64,000 nucleotides of DNA from Hypholoma sublateritium FD-334 SS-4 (lineage: Eukaryota > Basidiomycota > Agaricomycetes > Agaricales > Strophariaceae): contig KN817533.1 of assembly GCA_000827495.1 (NCBI GenBank), positions 62,001 through 126,000 on the forward strand, written 5' to 3'. Shown piece after piece: positions 46,674 to 58,124 of the stretch. How positions within the stretch are numbered: the first letter of the stretch is position 1; each line of letters opens with the position of its first letter. The notes below the pieces were generated by a model, which saw only the letters and a program-made list of their open reading frames with translations, did no database searches and was not told the origin of the DNA. A program made the translations under genes and the position numbers.

Positions 46674-48824
46674 TCAGTCATCCTTCTTTCCCCCGCCCCT
46701 CTTCGGCGGCGGCGGCGCAATCTGGAACCCACCCCCCGTCGCCGGGTTCGGCGTCGGTGGGAACGCCGCGTACCCCACGCCAGGCGTCAGCGGCGGCAGC
46801 CCCACGTCGCTGAGCGTCGGCGACGGCTCATACGACCCATATCCGCTGCCATTCCCGTTCCCGTTCCCATACGCGCCTAACCCATTCCCATTTACCCCCG
46901 CGCTCCCATGCGACGCCGACCGTGGGCCGAATGCCGACGACGCGGGCGTCCGTGGCGGCGCCGCGCCGAGACCTGATACTGAGCGCAGCGCGCCCCCGGG
47001 CGTTGGCGGCGCGGGCCCGAACGCGCTGTGGCCCCCGAGGCTCGGGCTGCCAGGCAGCGACACCGCCTGCGCGGCGTACGGCGAGAGGCCCGACGGCGTG
47101 AACGCAGGCGTCACTGGCGTGCCCGAATACGACCCGTACGGCGACCCGCTCCCGATCGGGCTCCCGGCCCCACCCTCCATCGTCCACCCGTTGCCCTGCG
47201 GCACGAGCTTGCCGCTCTTGGGGCGCGAGCGCAGCTCCGTGCCGGACCACTTGCCGCGCAGACCGAGGCGCACGCCGGAGGCCTCAGCGGCGACGAGGCC
47301 CGGGGCGTCGTCTGCGCCGGTGACGACCTCGACCGCGCGCGTGGTGATGCGGATCGCGTAGCCCATGCACACGAAGACGCCGCCGAGGACACCGACGACG
47401 CGGATGAGGAGCTGCAGGAAGGTGGTTGTGCGTTGGTGCAGCGTGATGCTAAGGGGGTCGAGGTCGAATTTGAAGAAGATACCGGGGGTGCCGCGGTCGT
47501 GCTCAACCTCACGCGTGTAGTGGGTCACGGCATACTGGTGCGTATGGAGAGGAGCGCTGCGAGGTGCAATGTAGGTTGTGGGTACGACGTGAAGGAAGTA
47601 TTGGTAGGCGATAAAATCTAGACGGGATAAGTTGTGGAGTAAAATATGTTACATGGTGCACATACGTTTATCTGTGGCCTCGAAGGAGTTATCGAGGGGT
47701 TGCACAATATCAGGGAAGAAGGGACCGAATGAGAATTCCGTGATGATATGCGACAAGTTCATCTCTGCCCGGAAATTGTTAGTTCCAGCCTTTCCAGCTT
47801 CACCAAAAACCTACGGGTGTGATCCACATGTTGGTAGCTTGAATATCCGTGGCCGAGGGTGGTGATGTGCAAATTTGCAGTGACACGCTTCACCGCGAGC
47901 GTACCAGTGATTCGGCACGCGCTGGCGGCGCCAGTGTACTTGTACGTGGGTTTGAATGATGGCTTGCTCCGGGAGAAGATCCAGGATAGCACGCCTCTAG
48001 AATTTCGTGACTGCGAAACAGCCTGTCTGGCCGAAAGCATTTCGGAGTGTTCTCTGGGCGATTGTCAGAGCTTACCGGTGATGCGGGGAATGAAGCCAGA
48101 CTTACTTGAGTGCGGTCGCCTGTCCGACATCGAAGAACGTCCCATCTCTCTTGAATCCGCCCGTCAGGAATAGTCTGTCTCCCATTGCATCACGCAGATC
48201 CACGCTTAAAACTATGGTAAATAATCAGTGCTCGTGTTCTATCGGGATGTATGCGGAAAGGAGGAAATAAATCTGCTGAGCATGAGTAGGGCAGGAGAGA
48301 AGCGCACGGGCGCAGAAGATTGCGCAAATGTGGCCTTTGCGGTGTATGAGAGCCGCCGTTCGTTGTAGTGGCACACTCAAAGTGTGAATTTATCTTGGAA
48401 TTCCCTGTGTGGATGGATCCAACCGTTCCCGAAGGTATGTATATATCAACATTTCTCCCAGTGTTGTCCTCCCGAATCTCTCCGTGTCATTGCTTTATGC
48501 CAACCCCAAGCAGAAAGAATAGAGCCAAAGGGAAACCTACTCACATCCACATGGCATAGCGACCACCATGTCGAGATTAATGTTCAAGAACGGGGTTTTG
48601 TTGTTGTCTACGCTGAATTCATAGTCCGACCAGCCCCAGATATATTCGCCAACGTCGTTCAGAACAAGGAGAACGGCAAGGATTGCGACGAAGAGAGTCA
48701 TGAATCCCCGGGACTCCGAGCGGGCCTTGTAGGTAGACGGGAGCTTCGGAAATGCATCGAACTGGGCGAGCGGGGCGACGGAGTCGAGCTTGGCGAGCAA
48801 CGAGTGCTCGTCGACGGTGGCCAT
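46674..48824 (-). CDS. ERV41: Erv41-type COPII vesicle cargo receptor
   Basis: Erv41 (ERGIC2 type) with Erv46 forms a receptor cycling between ER and Golgi that retrieves ER enzymes. Exon 1 starts MATVDEHSLLAKLDSVAPLA and carries FDAFPKLPSTYKARSESRGF, then membrane helix 1 (MTLFVAILAVLLVLNDVGEY) and KTPFLNINLDMVVAMPCG. The next exon continues with LSVDLRDAMGDRLFLTGGFK and RDGTFFDVGQATALK, the lumenal beta-sandwich. The last exon has the conserved TPGIFFKFDLDPLSITLHQR and helix 2 (LLIRVVGVLGGVFVCMGYAI). After helix 2 there is an unusual cytosolic tail of about 210 residues rich in Gly, Pro, Ser and Asn, ending PPPKRGGGKKDD; yeast Erv41 ends shortly after helix 2. The Lys-containing end resembles ER-retrieval signals only loosely. 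It lies between the two caspase genes on the opposite strand. Confidence 0.93.
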
Positions 48825-50410
48825 GGTGGTGCTCAGCGGGGGCCTGAGGGCGTCGGGCGAGGCCTTGCGATGGTTGAGAGTATGTAGAGTGTTGTCACTT
48901 GCTATCTTATAAAAAGAAGTTCATTCGTCGCCGTCGACGTGTCCTCCCGCGTGACGACATTAACTCCGAAGATTACCAAGACCCCGCCAGCATCCTCGCT
49001 GTGATCTGCGCTGGCTCTCGCTCCTTTCTCATGTCATGGCCTGGATTTTTTTTGTTCAACAGTAATGGATAGTCTCCGTAGGAATACTCGACGGAAATCA
49101 TGGGCGTCGACCCAGACACCGGAGGCTGATAGTAGGAGATCAAATTTGATCTCTCAGGGAAAACGTGGAAGAAATGTAGGATCAGTGGACGACTTCGAGT
49201 CGGGCGATGCCCCCTTTGGTCCTGGAACGCAGCAGCGGCTGCTCTCTGAACGAGAAAACCCCCGATTAGTTACTGATAGTAATATTTCCACTGAGCACCT
49301 AAATCTATATCTGCTGAGAATCCAGTTTATGCATACACTTACTTAAGTACCGGGGACGCAAACATGTATCTATCAATATTAGGGTGCGCTTACTTAGTGG
49401 CGTATTTTAACTGAAGATGAGTATACTCGAATTCCAAAGCCAATTTTTAACTGACCGGAATACAAGTTCAAGGAGAGATTGATCAAGGAGAGTTGCGTCC
49501 GGAGTCCGGACAGGGTCGGACGTTGTTTGGTCGCGTCGCGCGAAGCTGCGTGACGTGACCACGAGATTATTTTCTTCGGTATATGCTGCGTCGGCGCCTT
49601 GTCGGCGCCCCATCATCGAACTCAAAGTTGACTCGAAGCCCATGGCTCAACCGCTGCATTGTGACCCCCCACGAGCCTCGAGGCGTGAACACACGAGGCG
49701 CCTCCAACGCTTTTGAGTTCCGTGCAAGTTCCGTGGTTGTTTGGAATGCACCCTCCGCGGCGCGGCGCCGCACGCACTGGCACATCATACTTACTAATAT
49801 GTACTATGTGATAATGTGAAGGTGAGGTTGATATGCACGGCCGTCCCAATGGTGCTCGTGCATCTCGGGTTACACATATAGTACCTGAATTTGTACCATG
49901 AGTGCCCTTCAAGTGCCGCATCTGGAGGGCGGCGACGGAGGCACAGTACTCAATACTTAGTACTACTTAGGCCAAGCCTTGCGGGCGTGCTAATACTCGC
50001 TCGCCACCGCTCGCGATTCCGTGGACTGGGATACGCTTAGTTGCCTCTCGTGCGTCGATTTCACGCCCTTGCGCGTTGAGTGAGTGAAGCACCGAAGCAA
50101 CAGTACTTACGCTCCGGGTTCATGCGACGTCCCGATACGCGGCACCACAGCGTCGGGCTGACGGCATCCCGGACCGGGTGTCGAAGCCTTTTCGGTTAGG
50201 CAGTGACTGAGTGTCACGCAGATTAATTCTTGTGTGCAAAACGCCAACGACTGCCATGAAGCCAACGTTGATCGAATCGTTGAAAGCACAGCCGCGCAAT
50301 GCAATGAGTCACTTTGTTATCAATGACAGATCTCTTAGCTAACGAGCATACGTGTTCAAGCTTACGTAGACCTCAAAGACATACTGATATTTAAGCAGTC
50401 CGCGGCGAAA
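48825..50410. other. divergent intergenic region, ERV41 and caspase copy 2 promoters
   Basis: About 1.6 kb. Overlapping ORFs near 49407-49921 lie on both strands in a GC-rich patch with repeated ggcgcc strings; none shows a family motif. No transposon ends were recognised. Confidence 0.45.
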
Positions 50411-52933
50411 ATGACTCGTATACCTTCACATCATCGTCGCGGTCCCTCTCCCCCCGTTCGTTGTGAACAAGCTCAAAGACCTTTTTTAAGGTGGGTTATA
50501 TTTTGTTCAACGTCGTTCAAAGCTCCCGTTTGCTCAAGTTTTTGCGTTAGGGAATCAGCAAACCCAACGATCAAATCAAGTTCCAGAAACTGGCGACTTC
50601 AAGGTGGGCGATTTGAATTTGATCAATTCTCAAATAAGAATCCGACATATCACCCACTACAAGGACATTTTCCCGTCTTTTCGCTCTCCTCGTCGGTATA
50701 AATGATTACAATCCACCTCCACTCGGCTTGCGACCGCTCAGGGGTGCTGTCGCTGATGCCCAAACGTTCAAGCAGTGGTTGGAGTGGAGTGGGGTTCCCA
50801 GTGAAAACATTGTGCTACTCACCAACGAATCTGCCACATGTTCTGCTATCATCACCGCACTCACGCAGCTGAAGACCGACCACCGTATTCGCCATGGCGA
50901 CCCCATTCTCATCTTTTTCGCCGGTCATGGAGCGGAAGTCAATGCCCCGGACGGCTGGGAGTGTGGACGGGCAGACAGGATGATACAGGTCATCGTTCCG
51001 CACGACTGCGAAGCTATAAAATCAGGAAAACGGGTGGGACCTATCGCCGATCGCGTTCTTGGGGCTCTTATAGGCAACATCGCCGAGCAAAAAGACAATA
51101 ACATTGTAAGTCGCGCCGCTGCTTGTCGCGAATAAGCGAAGAAGGTACTCACCAATCACATCAGTTTGTCGTGCTCGACTGCTGCCATTCTGCATCTGGC
51201 ACTAGAGGTTCTAATCCCTCCGATGTCGATAATGAAGTCACATCTCGCGCAGTTGACCTCGTCAACGACTATTCTGCAAGCCTTGAACAACAACTTCGCA
51301 ATATCGGCGCATACCAGCTCGCCTCTATGCCCGATATCAATTTTACCAATAGCTCCATAAAGTCGCATGTTCTCCTTGCTGCCTGCAGTCAGTCAGAAGA
51401 TGCATTGGAGTATCGTGATCCCCAAGCCGGCTTCATGCGTGGTCGCTTTACAGCTGCACTTCTGAATTTTCTCTATACCACACCGCTCAATACTATTCGG
51501 TATTCCGATATCTTAAGCCGCATGGAGCGTATAACAAGGTACTTTTCTCGACCTTGCTCGCTCCCCCAAAAATTCAAACTCTAGTATGTAGCCAAAACCC
51601 TCATTGCGAAGGCCACTTCGTCGACAGAATCATCTTCAACTCCAAGATTCCGGATGGCCCGCGCAAAGCAATCACAGTTCAGTACGAAGAAGGTTCCCCT
51701 GGACGACGTGGACAATACATCCTACTCGCTGGTAGAATGCAACAAATCCAGACACAGTCCAAATTTGATATTTTTGAGAAATTGGACTTCAACCAGGTCA
51801 GCCGCCTTGGAACCCTTACCGTCATTGAGGTCCGCGATTTATCCTCTGTGGCCACGGTCACACCCGTTGGCCATGTCTCGCTTGAACCCAAGCTGGATAT
51901 TGTCGCCGTGCAAAAGAAATCGAACGCCGAAGACGACCTGAAGATATTCATTCCTCGCGGAAACAGCTTTCTCCCGGAATATCACTATTTGAAGAGACTG
52001 GATGGCATGGATGGCATATGCCTTGTTCAGGAACAGGGCAACGCTAACATCAATATTTCCATGGACCAAGGAAAACTCTCTCTGATAATTCGCACGTTGC
52101 CGCATGCACTCCTGGCACCTCAAGAATGGGAGCATACTTTCAAGTACGACCCGAGATCTGCAGAGACTCAGAGTGTGCTATCCAAGGCCGTCCACTTCTT
52201 CCGCCACCTCAAACCCGCGTCCAGTCATTTCGACACATACATCTACGACAATATAACACTCAAGGTCTTCGAACTTGCTGATGATCTCCGCCTCGGAGGG
52301 CGGAAGCCGGTTGAGCCCAACCTGTTTGATGGCAACATTATAGCCATCCCACATAAACACAACGTCTACCACGGAATCGAGCTCACTAATGGCACCTCCG
52401 ACCTCGACCTTCATGTAAGCATATTCATCTTTTCCTTCAGCGATCTCAGCATCGGTATGTTGCCTTCTGTCAGCTGTCAGTTAGAACATTGCTGATTGCC
52501 CGCGCTCTGCTGCTCAGTCCCTATTGTCGAATCCAGGCCTAATGCGGGCTACAGAGTCGACCATTCCCTTTCCGCCGGGCAGAAACTCGCTCTGGGGTGG
52601 GGTGCTGCGGGCATCCAACCTATAGATTCTGTCCTCGCCGATGACCAGGCCATTGATATCCAGTACCTCAAAGTATACATCTCCACGCAACCCACCAACA
52701 TGTCCTTCCTGGCTCAGACCTCGCCGTTCTCAGGCAAGGGAATATTGACGACCACCCCTGCCAGTCCAGGATACCCACGTGGGGTGAGGCAAGTCATTCC
52801 TGCGACCCCACCACGGTGGACGTCCATCCTCGTTCCACTTGTCGTGTTCCGTCCAGGAGCAACGGTGGTGCGCCGGGAAACCGTGGAGGCCCGTTTGGGG
52901 ATGCTATTCTCGCAATCCACCCGCAGCTGCTAG
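50411..52933 (+). CDS. caspase-domain (peptidase C14) protein, copy 2
   Basis: A paralogue of copy 1, 724 residues in five exons: 50411-50490, 50664-51105, 51165-51538, 51592-52454, 52518-52933. The N-terminus is MTRIPSHHRRGPSPPVRCEQ; splicing joins RPFLRTFSRLFALLVGIN, then LRPLRGAVADAQTFKQWLEW. The catalytic His is about residue 115 in ILIFFAGHGAE and the catalytic Cys about 181 in VVLDCCHSASGTRG. The region IKSHVLLAACSQSEDALEYR and MRGRFTAALLNFLYTTPLNT corresponds to copy 1. The C-terminal region keeps YHGIELTNGTSDLDLHVSIF, QKLALGWGAAGIQPI, IQYLKVYISTQPTNMSFLAQ and a final WTSILVPLVVF. Its last three introns lie at the same places and phases as those of copy 1: just before the catalytic Cys, before QNPHCEG, and before the GAAG block. 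So the two arose by duplication. Both dyad residues are present. Confidence 0.9.
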
Positions 52934-55612
52934 GTAGTCTGCAGCACCAATGTTTAAAGAGCAATACGACTTTCAATGCTCCAACTGTGACACGATACCC
53001 CAGCACCATCAATCTTATATACCCATAATTTATTTCGTCACAATTTATAACTAATTTACATACTTGCGCGTCAGCCGTTATATCTCCTAGTCTACCTGCT
53101 CAAAAGCAAAGAAATTTACCCTCAATGTCTTTTCCTGAAATTTATGTTTTCAACTTGTGTGTATCGAGTCTTCTCGAGAATATCTCGGTTCTTCTTGGAG
53201 TCCCCCCAAGCTTTAGAAACGTGATTCATAATTCCGCTCAGGCTGATCGTGATCAATAATATATCATTATATGAATCAAACCAATGTTCAGATTTGTATC
53301 AATGACCAGCTGATTAGTGAGCTTGTGTTCCGTCAGATGCTACTATAGAAATCATGGGTAAGTAAAACCGGCGTGAATGTCCAATACATTCCCATTCTTG
53401 GCGCCGCGGAAGAGGCCGTCTAAGACGGGAAAACCGTTACCATTTTGGGAAGTTAATGAGCCACATTGGACAAAGTCAGGAACTCAAGGTACCCAAGGAT
53501 GACCTCGTGGGATCGGGCACTATATGTTCTCTCAAGTCCAGAGATTCAACGGCGTTCTCGGATACCCGAAATACGCCGGCTCATATATCGTATAAGTTAC
53601 GATGCAGTCCAAGGGTCTTGCGAGCCACAGGCGGGCCGGCTCGCAAAGGTTTCGCCTTTCTGATCTCTATGTACATGATATACCCGGACGGGTTGTGTTA
53701 CGCAAAGATTAGATTGCAGAGTTCTGCCGTCGGTTCTTGAATGTAAGTTCGATTTTTGGCTCGAGATGCAATAGGTTTGCTTGATCAACAAGTTATCAAC
53801 CAGTGCCTCCACTTGCTTGATATCATCGCCATCCTTATTTTTACTTGCTTCTTGATTTGCATTTAATACCCATGCGTGAGTTTCCATCACATAAATATGA
53901 ATTCATGATCATCGCCTTAGATGGGTTTCTAAAGTTATGTTCATCTCACATGTGTCCCAAGGCCAAGCGGATGCCGATAGAAGCCATCCCTAGGCCATGG
54001 TATTCCTCTCGGCCCGTAGCCAGAGGTGTTCTTTTGCAACAGCAGAAACGTCATTCCATTGAGTTGGAAAACAAAAATGGGCATATGAGTTAAGACCGTT
54101 CTCACAGATCTTGTGCGCCTTCGGTAAGTTTCGGACCCTCCTTCAAAACAATCCTGCCCGAGAATTCGTCTCTGGGATAACATTAGAGCTGTAAGCTATG
54201 ATAGCTGGATTTTCTGATTTAAGCATGCTATAAATATGGTTTCGAGCCCTACGAGGCCAGCCTCCCTGGCGTTCTCGAAGGCGCGCACAGCTTCCTTTCA
54301 CATAACATAGCTTAAGTAAACTCTGAGCAACACCGGCAAAATAGTTCATTCTGGTCGCAATCTGGCCATCGAAAAACTTCCTGATGCCCACACACATTGA
54401 ATTGAATCACTTAATGTCCTTCTATCCATTATGATAAGGACGGGGCCGCAAGCCGTAGTAGCCAAGATGTAGCTCGTCGATCGAGGAGGGTTCTCAGGAT
54501 CCCACTCGAATCTGTCTCCTGCCTCCACCCGGGGTACATGTGTAACGAAGGCATTATGTTGTGGCATCGGCACCGAATGCTACGTTAAGCCGGGGAAAGA
54601 GCTGTGGGGCTTTAGCAACTGCAAGATTACACTTCAGACAAAACGGGCTTAAATTTCTCATCTGGCTTGCACTCCCCCGTACTCGGCATGAATCTAACAA
54701 TACACTACCACACTAGAAAACACACAGGTGCTTGTTTAAATCCACGATGTTTCGGACAAGTGATTGCGCGAGTCTAAAAGAAAGCACTGACGACAAGTAC
54801 TATAGCAAATAGAGGGAGAGGTATTTACACGCAGCAGTATGTGCTTAACATGGACCGTAAGCACATTCCTGCGTATTTCGTAATGAGCTGCATCGACATG
54901 AAATTAATTCCACCGTATAGGTTCCAGCAGGAACAACAGAAACGCGGCGAACTTGACTAAACTTTGCTACTACGTAACAGAGAAACGGCGTTCAGCGTGG
55001 ATTCCAGAGACTACAGCGTGTGCGCTGCTGGTCTCGTAGACCGTCCAGGAGTGCCATTCCCGGCGGCAGAGCGGGAGTTTGATGTTTGTTATTTTTGCAG
55101 ATGTCAGATACGTACCAGGGAAGGGACAATCTCCATGCTTCTCCATGCGTCACCTCGCGATGCAACGTGACGGCGGCCTCGTATCTCTCAGGGATGGACA
55201 TACGACCACCGGGTAATGAGCTAATCGAATGAAGCAGCGGGTGCCGCCGTGACAGGTGTGAACGGTTTTTAGGATTGCATGTTCGGCTCAGTGAGGCTAT
55301 GAAGGAGAGGCAAGAAGAAATGCGGTGGGACGTGGACATGCTTTGAGATTTAAGGCCATCGCAGGACGTAAATATGGGTATTGCCGAAGAGAACTTTGAG
55401 TGCACCGAGGCGGAAAGACTTGAAAAATACATGTTCATAATTCCGGGTGAATGATAACTTACACATAAAGGCTTGCACATCAGACTGAAAGATGAGAGCA
55501 TATATATTTTGGAGTAGCTGGAGCCTTCGAAGGGAAATTCCGAGTAATCCGAGGACTGGCATGAAGGAGGTTGGCATCAGGGAGCTTCGATCAAGCTAAT
55601 TCCACGCACTGC
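52934..55612. other. intergenic, possible unrecognised minus-strand gene
   Basis: 2.7 kb with no gene I can name. On the minus strand several blocks look protein-like: VEAGDRFEWDPENPPRSTSY near 54530-54470, GQIATRMNYFAGVAQSLLKL near 54370-54310, and PERYEAAVTLHREVTHGEAW near 55180-55120. I could not join them into one frame with certainty. A transposable-element remnant or an intron-dense gene are both possible. Confidence 0.35.
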
Positions 55613-56597
55613 TCAACATTTGCACAGTTTTTTGTGCCTTGGCCAATCCAATTTTTGACAGGCGCGCACGGCTGGGCTGCAGTATTTGGCAGTTTTGCAC
55701 CTACTACAGCTCAGAAGTTTTTCCTCGCCGCGCCCGCAGAGGGAGCAACTCGAAGCTCCAGCCGCTTTTCGCCGAGAGTCTTCCTTTTGAACGACGGAAG
55801 AAAGCATACGAAAGCGCGAGACTAGAACACGAGCTGCCGTACCATCCCCATCCGCGATATCGACGCTCCCGCCGTGGGTAAGAAACCATTCAAGCGCCGC
55901 TGTCGCCCTGCGGAGGACCTCGGGCTCGTTGCCGTACACCATCACGATCTCGTGAGCCACTGTGGCGCCGAAACGGTTCCTGGAGTTGACGTCTGCTCCA
56001 GCACTGTAGAGGATCTGTGCGTATCCGAGGTCGAAGCTAGGTTTAGTCGAAAAGCAGTGGGAGAGTGCCGTGGTGCCCGAGAGGTCCTTGCCGTCAACCG
56101 GCACCTTCCCGTCGATGAAGAACTCGGCGAAGGCATGGTATTTCAAGCGTTGTGCTGGCACGATTTGAGAAAATAGACCCAAGAGGTTGTATATGGGCAC
56201 TTCTGTCGGGCCCCACCGCAAGGCGTAGAGATCACTGGTCACACCTTCGAGGGCTGCTCCGAATTCCAGCCCGTTATCCATCAGCCGTTTGACTCGTTCG
56301 CCGTGATCTATTATAACGGATTGCAAATTTCCTCTCAGAAGAAGATTGCCAAACGTGTCAAGGTCGCGATTCGGTTCCATTCTGTTACTGACGGTGCAAT
56401 ATAACCGAAGTCGTTCGCCTCTTGTCCTTTTAGGATATCTTTCGACTTCTTCAGCTCTTCAATATTCCTGAGTTATCGGTCAGTGGCGGTCATACAGTGC
56501 AAAGGCTTTAAGACTCTAACCTTCCCTGCCCTTTGTCTTGTTGCATGGCAAACTGTGCAGCCTGCTTTGTGAACGTCTTGGAATCGGTGTAGCTCAT
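55613..56597 (-). CDS. MYND zinc-finger protein with ankyrin-like repeats, apparent frameshift
   Basis: A common Agaricomycete architecture of unknown cell role; MYND fingers bind Pro-rich peptides. The first exon starts at 56597, MSYTDSKTFTKQAAQFAMQQ, splices to NIEELKKSKDILKGQEANDF and runs to GYIAPSVTEWNR. The next conserved residues, DLDTFGNLLLRGNLQSVIID, lie in another frame: a net two-base shift at about 56355-56360 with no GT-AG intron to explain it. From there the frame is open to the stop, with RLMDNGLEFGAALEGVTSDL, ankyrin-like HCFSTKPSFDLGYAQILYSA and GATVAHEIVMVYGN, and the MYND finger CSLCGRGEEKLLSC...YCSPAVRACQKLDWPRHKKLC. An ORF starting at 56380 could still make a 255-residue protein lacking the first 60 or so residues. 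A sequence error, an allele-specific lesion or true loss are all possible. Confidence 0.82.
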
Positions 56598-57244
56598 GTT
56601 AGTCGTGTCTGTGGTATGTTGTGTCTCTCAAGTTTCCGGGGAATGCTGGCGGATTCAACGTTCAGTCCAAGAAAACGAACAAAAGCAAACTATAAAGCAA
56701 CCAGGCTCGAACCAGGACCCCAGGGCCCAGCTGAGAAAGTTACGAAATCGAGAGGGCGCGTCTTTACACGTGATCGCATGTCGGTTCCGGCCCGCCTACA
56801 CCATCGAAAGTTACCTCGAAATTTGCTGCAATTCCTCGGCTGGACTGAGCTAGTATTGAACTGGTTCTGAGAACTTCCTGGAGGCTTTCCTTACGAAATG
56901 ATAACTGAATTCTTATGAAGATCATCAGTGAAGACAAGCTGGCGTTACTTAATATTTCGATATGCGAGCGCATCCGAGTCTCGTCGTGAGAGTGGCCCTT
57001 GAGTGGCCCGGCTGTACGCGTCCCGATAACTCTCGTAGGGATATTTCATGATACTGTGGTATAAGTATCTTTGCCCAATGATGAATCGAAGATGACAAAA
57101 ACCAGGAACTCATGACATGGAAAGCGGTTTCGAGAGCGCCGAGTCCTGACAGTGAGCTTCGCAGTGAAAACGCCTTGACATCGCTTGGCGGGATTAAGGT
57201 AGATAAAAAAGCGAACCTACATTACAATCCAGAAGGAATGAGAT
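56598..57244. other. intergenic: promoter of the MYND gene, 3' side of the glutaredoxin gene
   Basis: No supported gene. A string resembling a tRNA T-arm (ggttcgagcc on the minus strand near 56705) has no matching acceptor or anticodon stems. Confidence 0.5.
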
Positions 57245-58124
57245 TCAGGCAATCAATTCTGCAAACTCGCCACTATCCACCATCTCTTGAACAATATCCA
57301 AGCCGCCAACAAGCTCGCCTTTGACAATGAGCTGTGGGAATGTGGGCCAGTCGTTCAAGACTTTCAGGCCTAAAAAGGCGTCAGAAATCTCAAATTCCGC
57401 ACCGCTCCGGGATACGCACCTTGCCGCACGCTCTCATCTGTGAGGATATCGAAGGTCGTAAACTCAACACCCTTCTCCTTCAGCAATGCCGATATTTTGC
57501 GCGAGAAACCACATCGAGGAGCTTCTGGTGTACCCTTCATGAACAGCACGACATTGCTTTGGTTCATTAACTTGCGGAGTCGGTCATTCACTTGCTCTTG
57601 AGACTCTTCTTGTTCGCCTAGCCCAGAAGGAACTACTGTAGGTGCTTTCGCGGGGGGGTTGTCCGTCCGCGAGAGAGGGTTGTATAAAGGAGTTGTCGCG
57701 TGCTTTGCCACTGCCTGTGTCAGCCCAGCAGCATCCGCACCGGACAAGCGATCAAGAAGGGTGTGTCCCTAGAACGAATGTCAGTAATATTTATCACTAA
57801 ACGGCGAGTCTTACAGACCCTGAGGATCACGAACGACGGGACCGCCTCTATGTCGAAAGACTCCGAGATATCTGCTTGCTCTTCTGCTTCGACCTGTTGC
57901 ACTAATGCTTAAATTTTTTTTGAAGCTTTGGTACGTAAACGCACCTGTAGGAACAGAGCTGCAGGGTACTTGTTTGACAACTCTTTCACAACCTCGTTCA
58001 TTTGCTTGCATGGCTCCGCCCACGGTGCCCAGAAGTTGATCACTGAAACTTGGTTGAGGTCTTTAGACAATACCTCTTGAAAGTGAGTTGGCGAGGTTAT
58101 ATCGACATGATTCGAGCTCGCCAT
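57245..58124 (-). CDS. GRX3: monothiol glutaredoxin of the Grx3/Grx4 type
   Basis: Grx3/4 are cytosolic/nuclear proteins that bind a [2Fe-2S] cluster with glutathione and regulate iron sensing and iron delivery. Start [20 protein letters not shown]. The N-terminal thioredoxin-like domain has [20 protein letters not shown], with the active-site WAPWAEPC keeping only one of the two thioredoxin cysteines. Then [20 protein letters not shown] and a linker [20 protein letters not shown]. The glutaredoxin domain follows: [40 protein letters not shown] with the CGFS cluster ligand, then [20 protein letters not shown] and [20 protein letters not shown]. Length (about 245 residues) and domain order are normal. 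Four exons. In iron regulation it should work with a GATA-type repressor, which is not in this window. Confidence 0.95.

Noticed and set aside
47028..47621. 197-codon plus-strand ORF
   Set aside because: Antisense shadow of the GC-rich ERV41 last exon; it has no motif, while the minus frame matches the family.
49560..49800. GC-rich patch with repeated ggcgcc strings as a possible transposon end
   Set aside because: No terminal inverted repeats, target-site duplication or transposase frame could be found around it.
54992..55501. 169-codon minus-strand ORF
   Set aside because: Its composition is Ser/Cys-rich and irregular, and parts of it compete with another frame (55350-55577); no family match is evident. 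It is only mentioned as an unresolved region.
56695..56725. Possible minus-strand tRNA (ggttcgagcc)
   Set aside because: The flanking stem has several mismatches and no complementary 5' acceptor strand was found.
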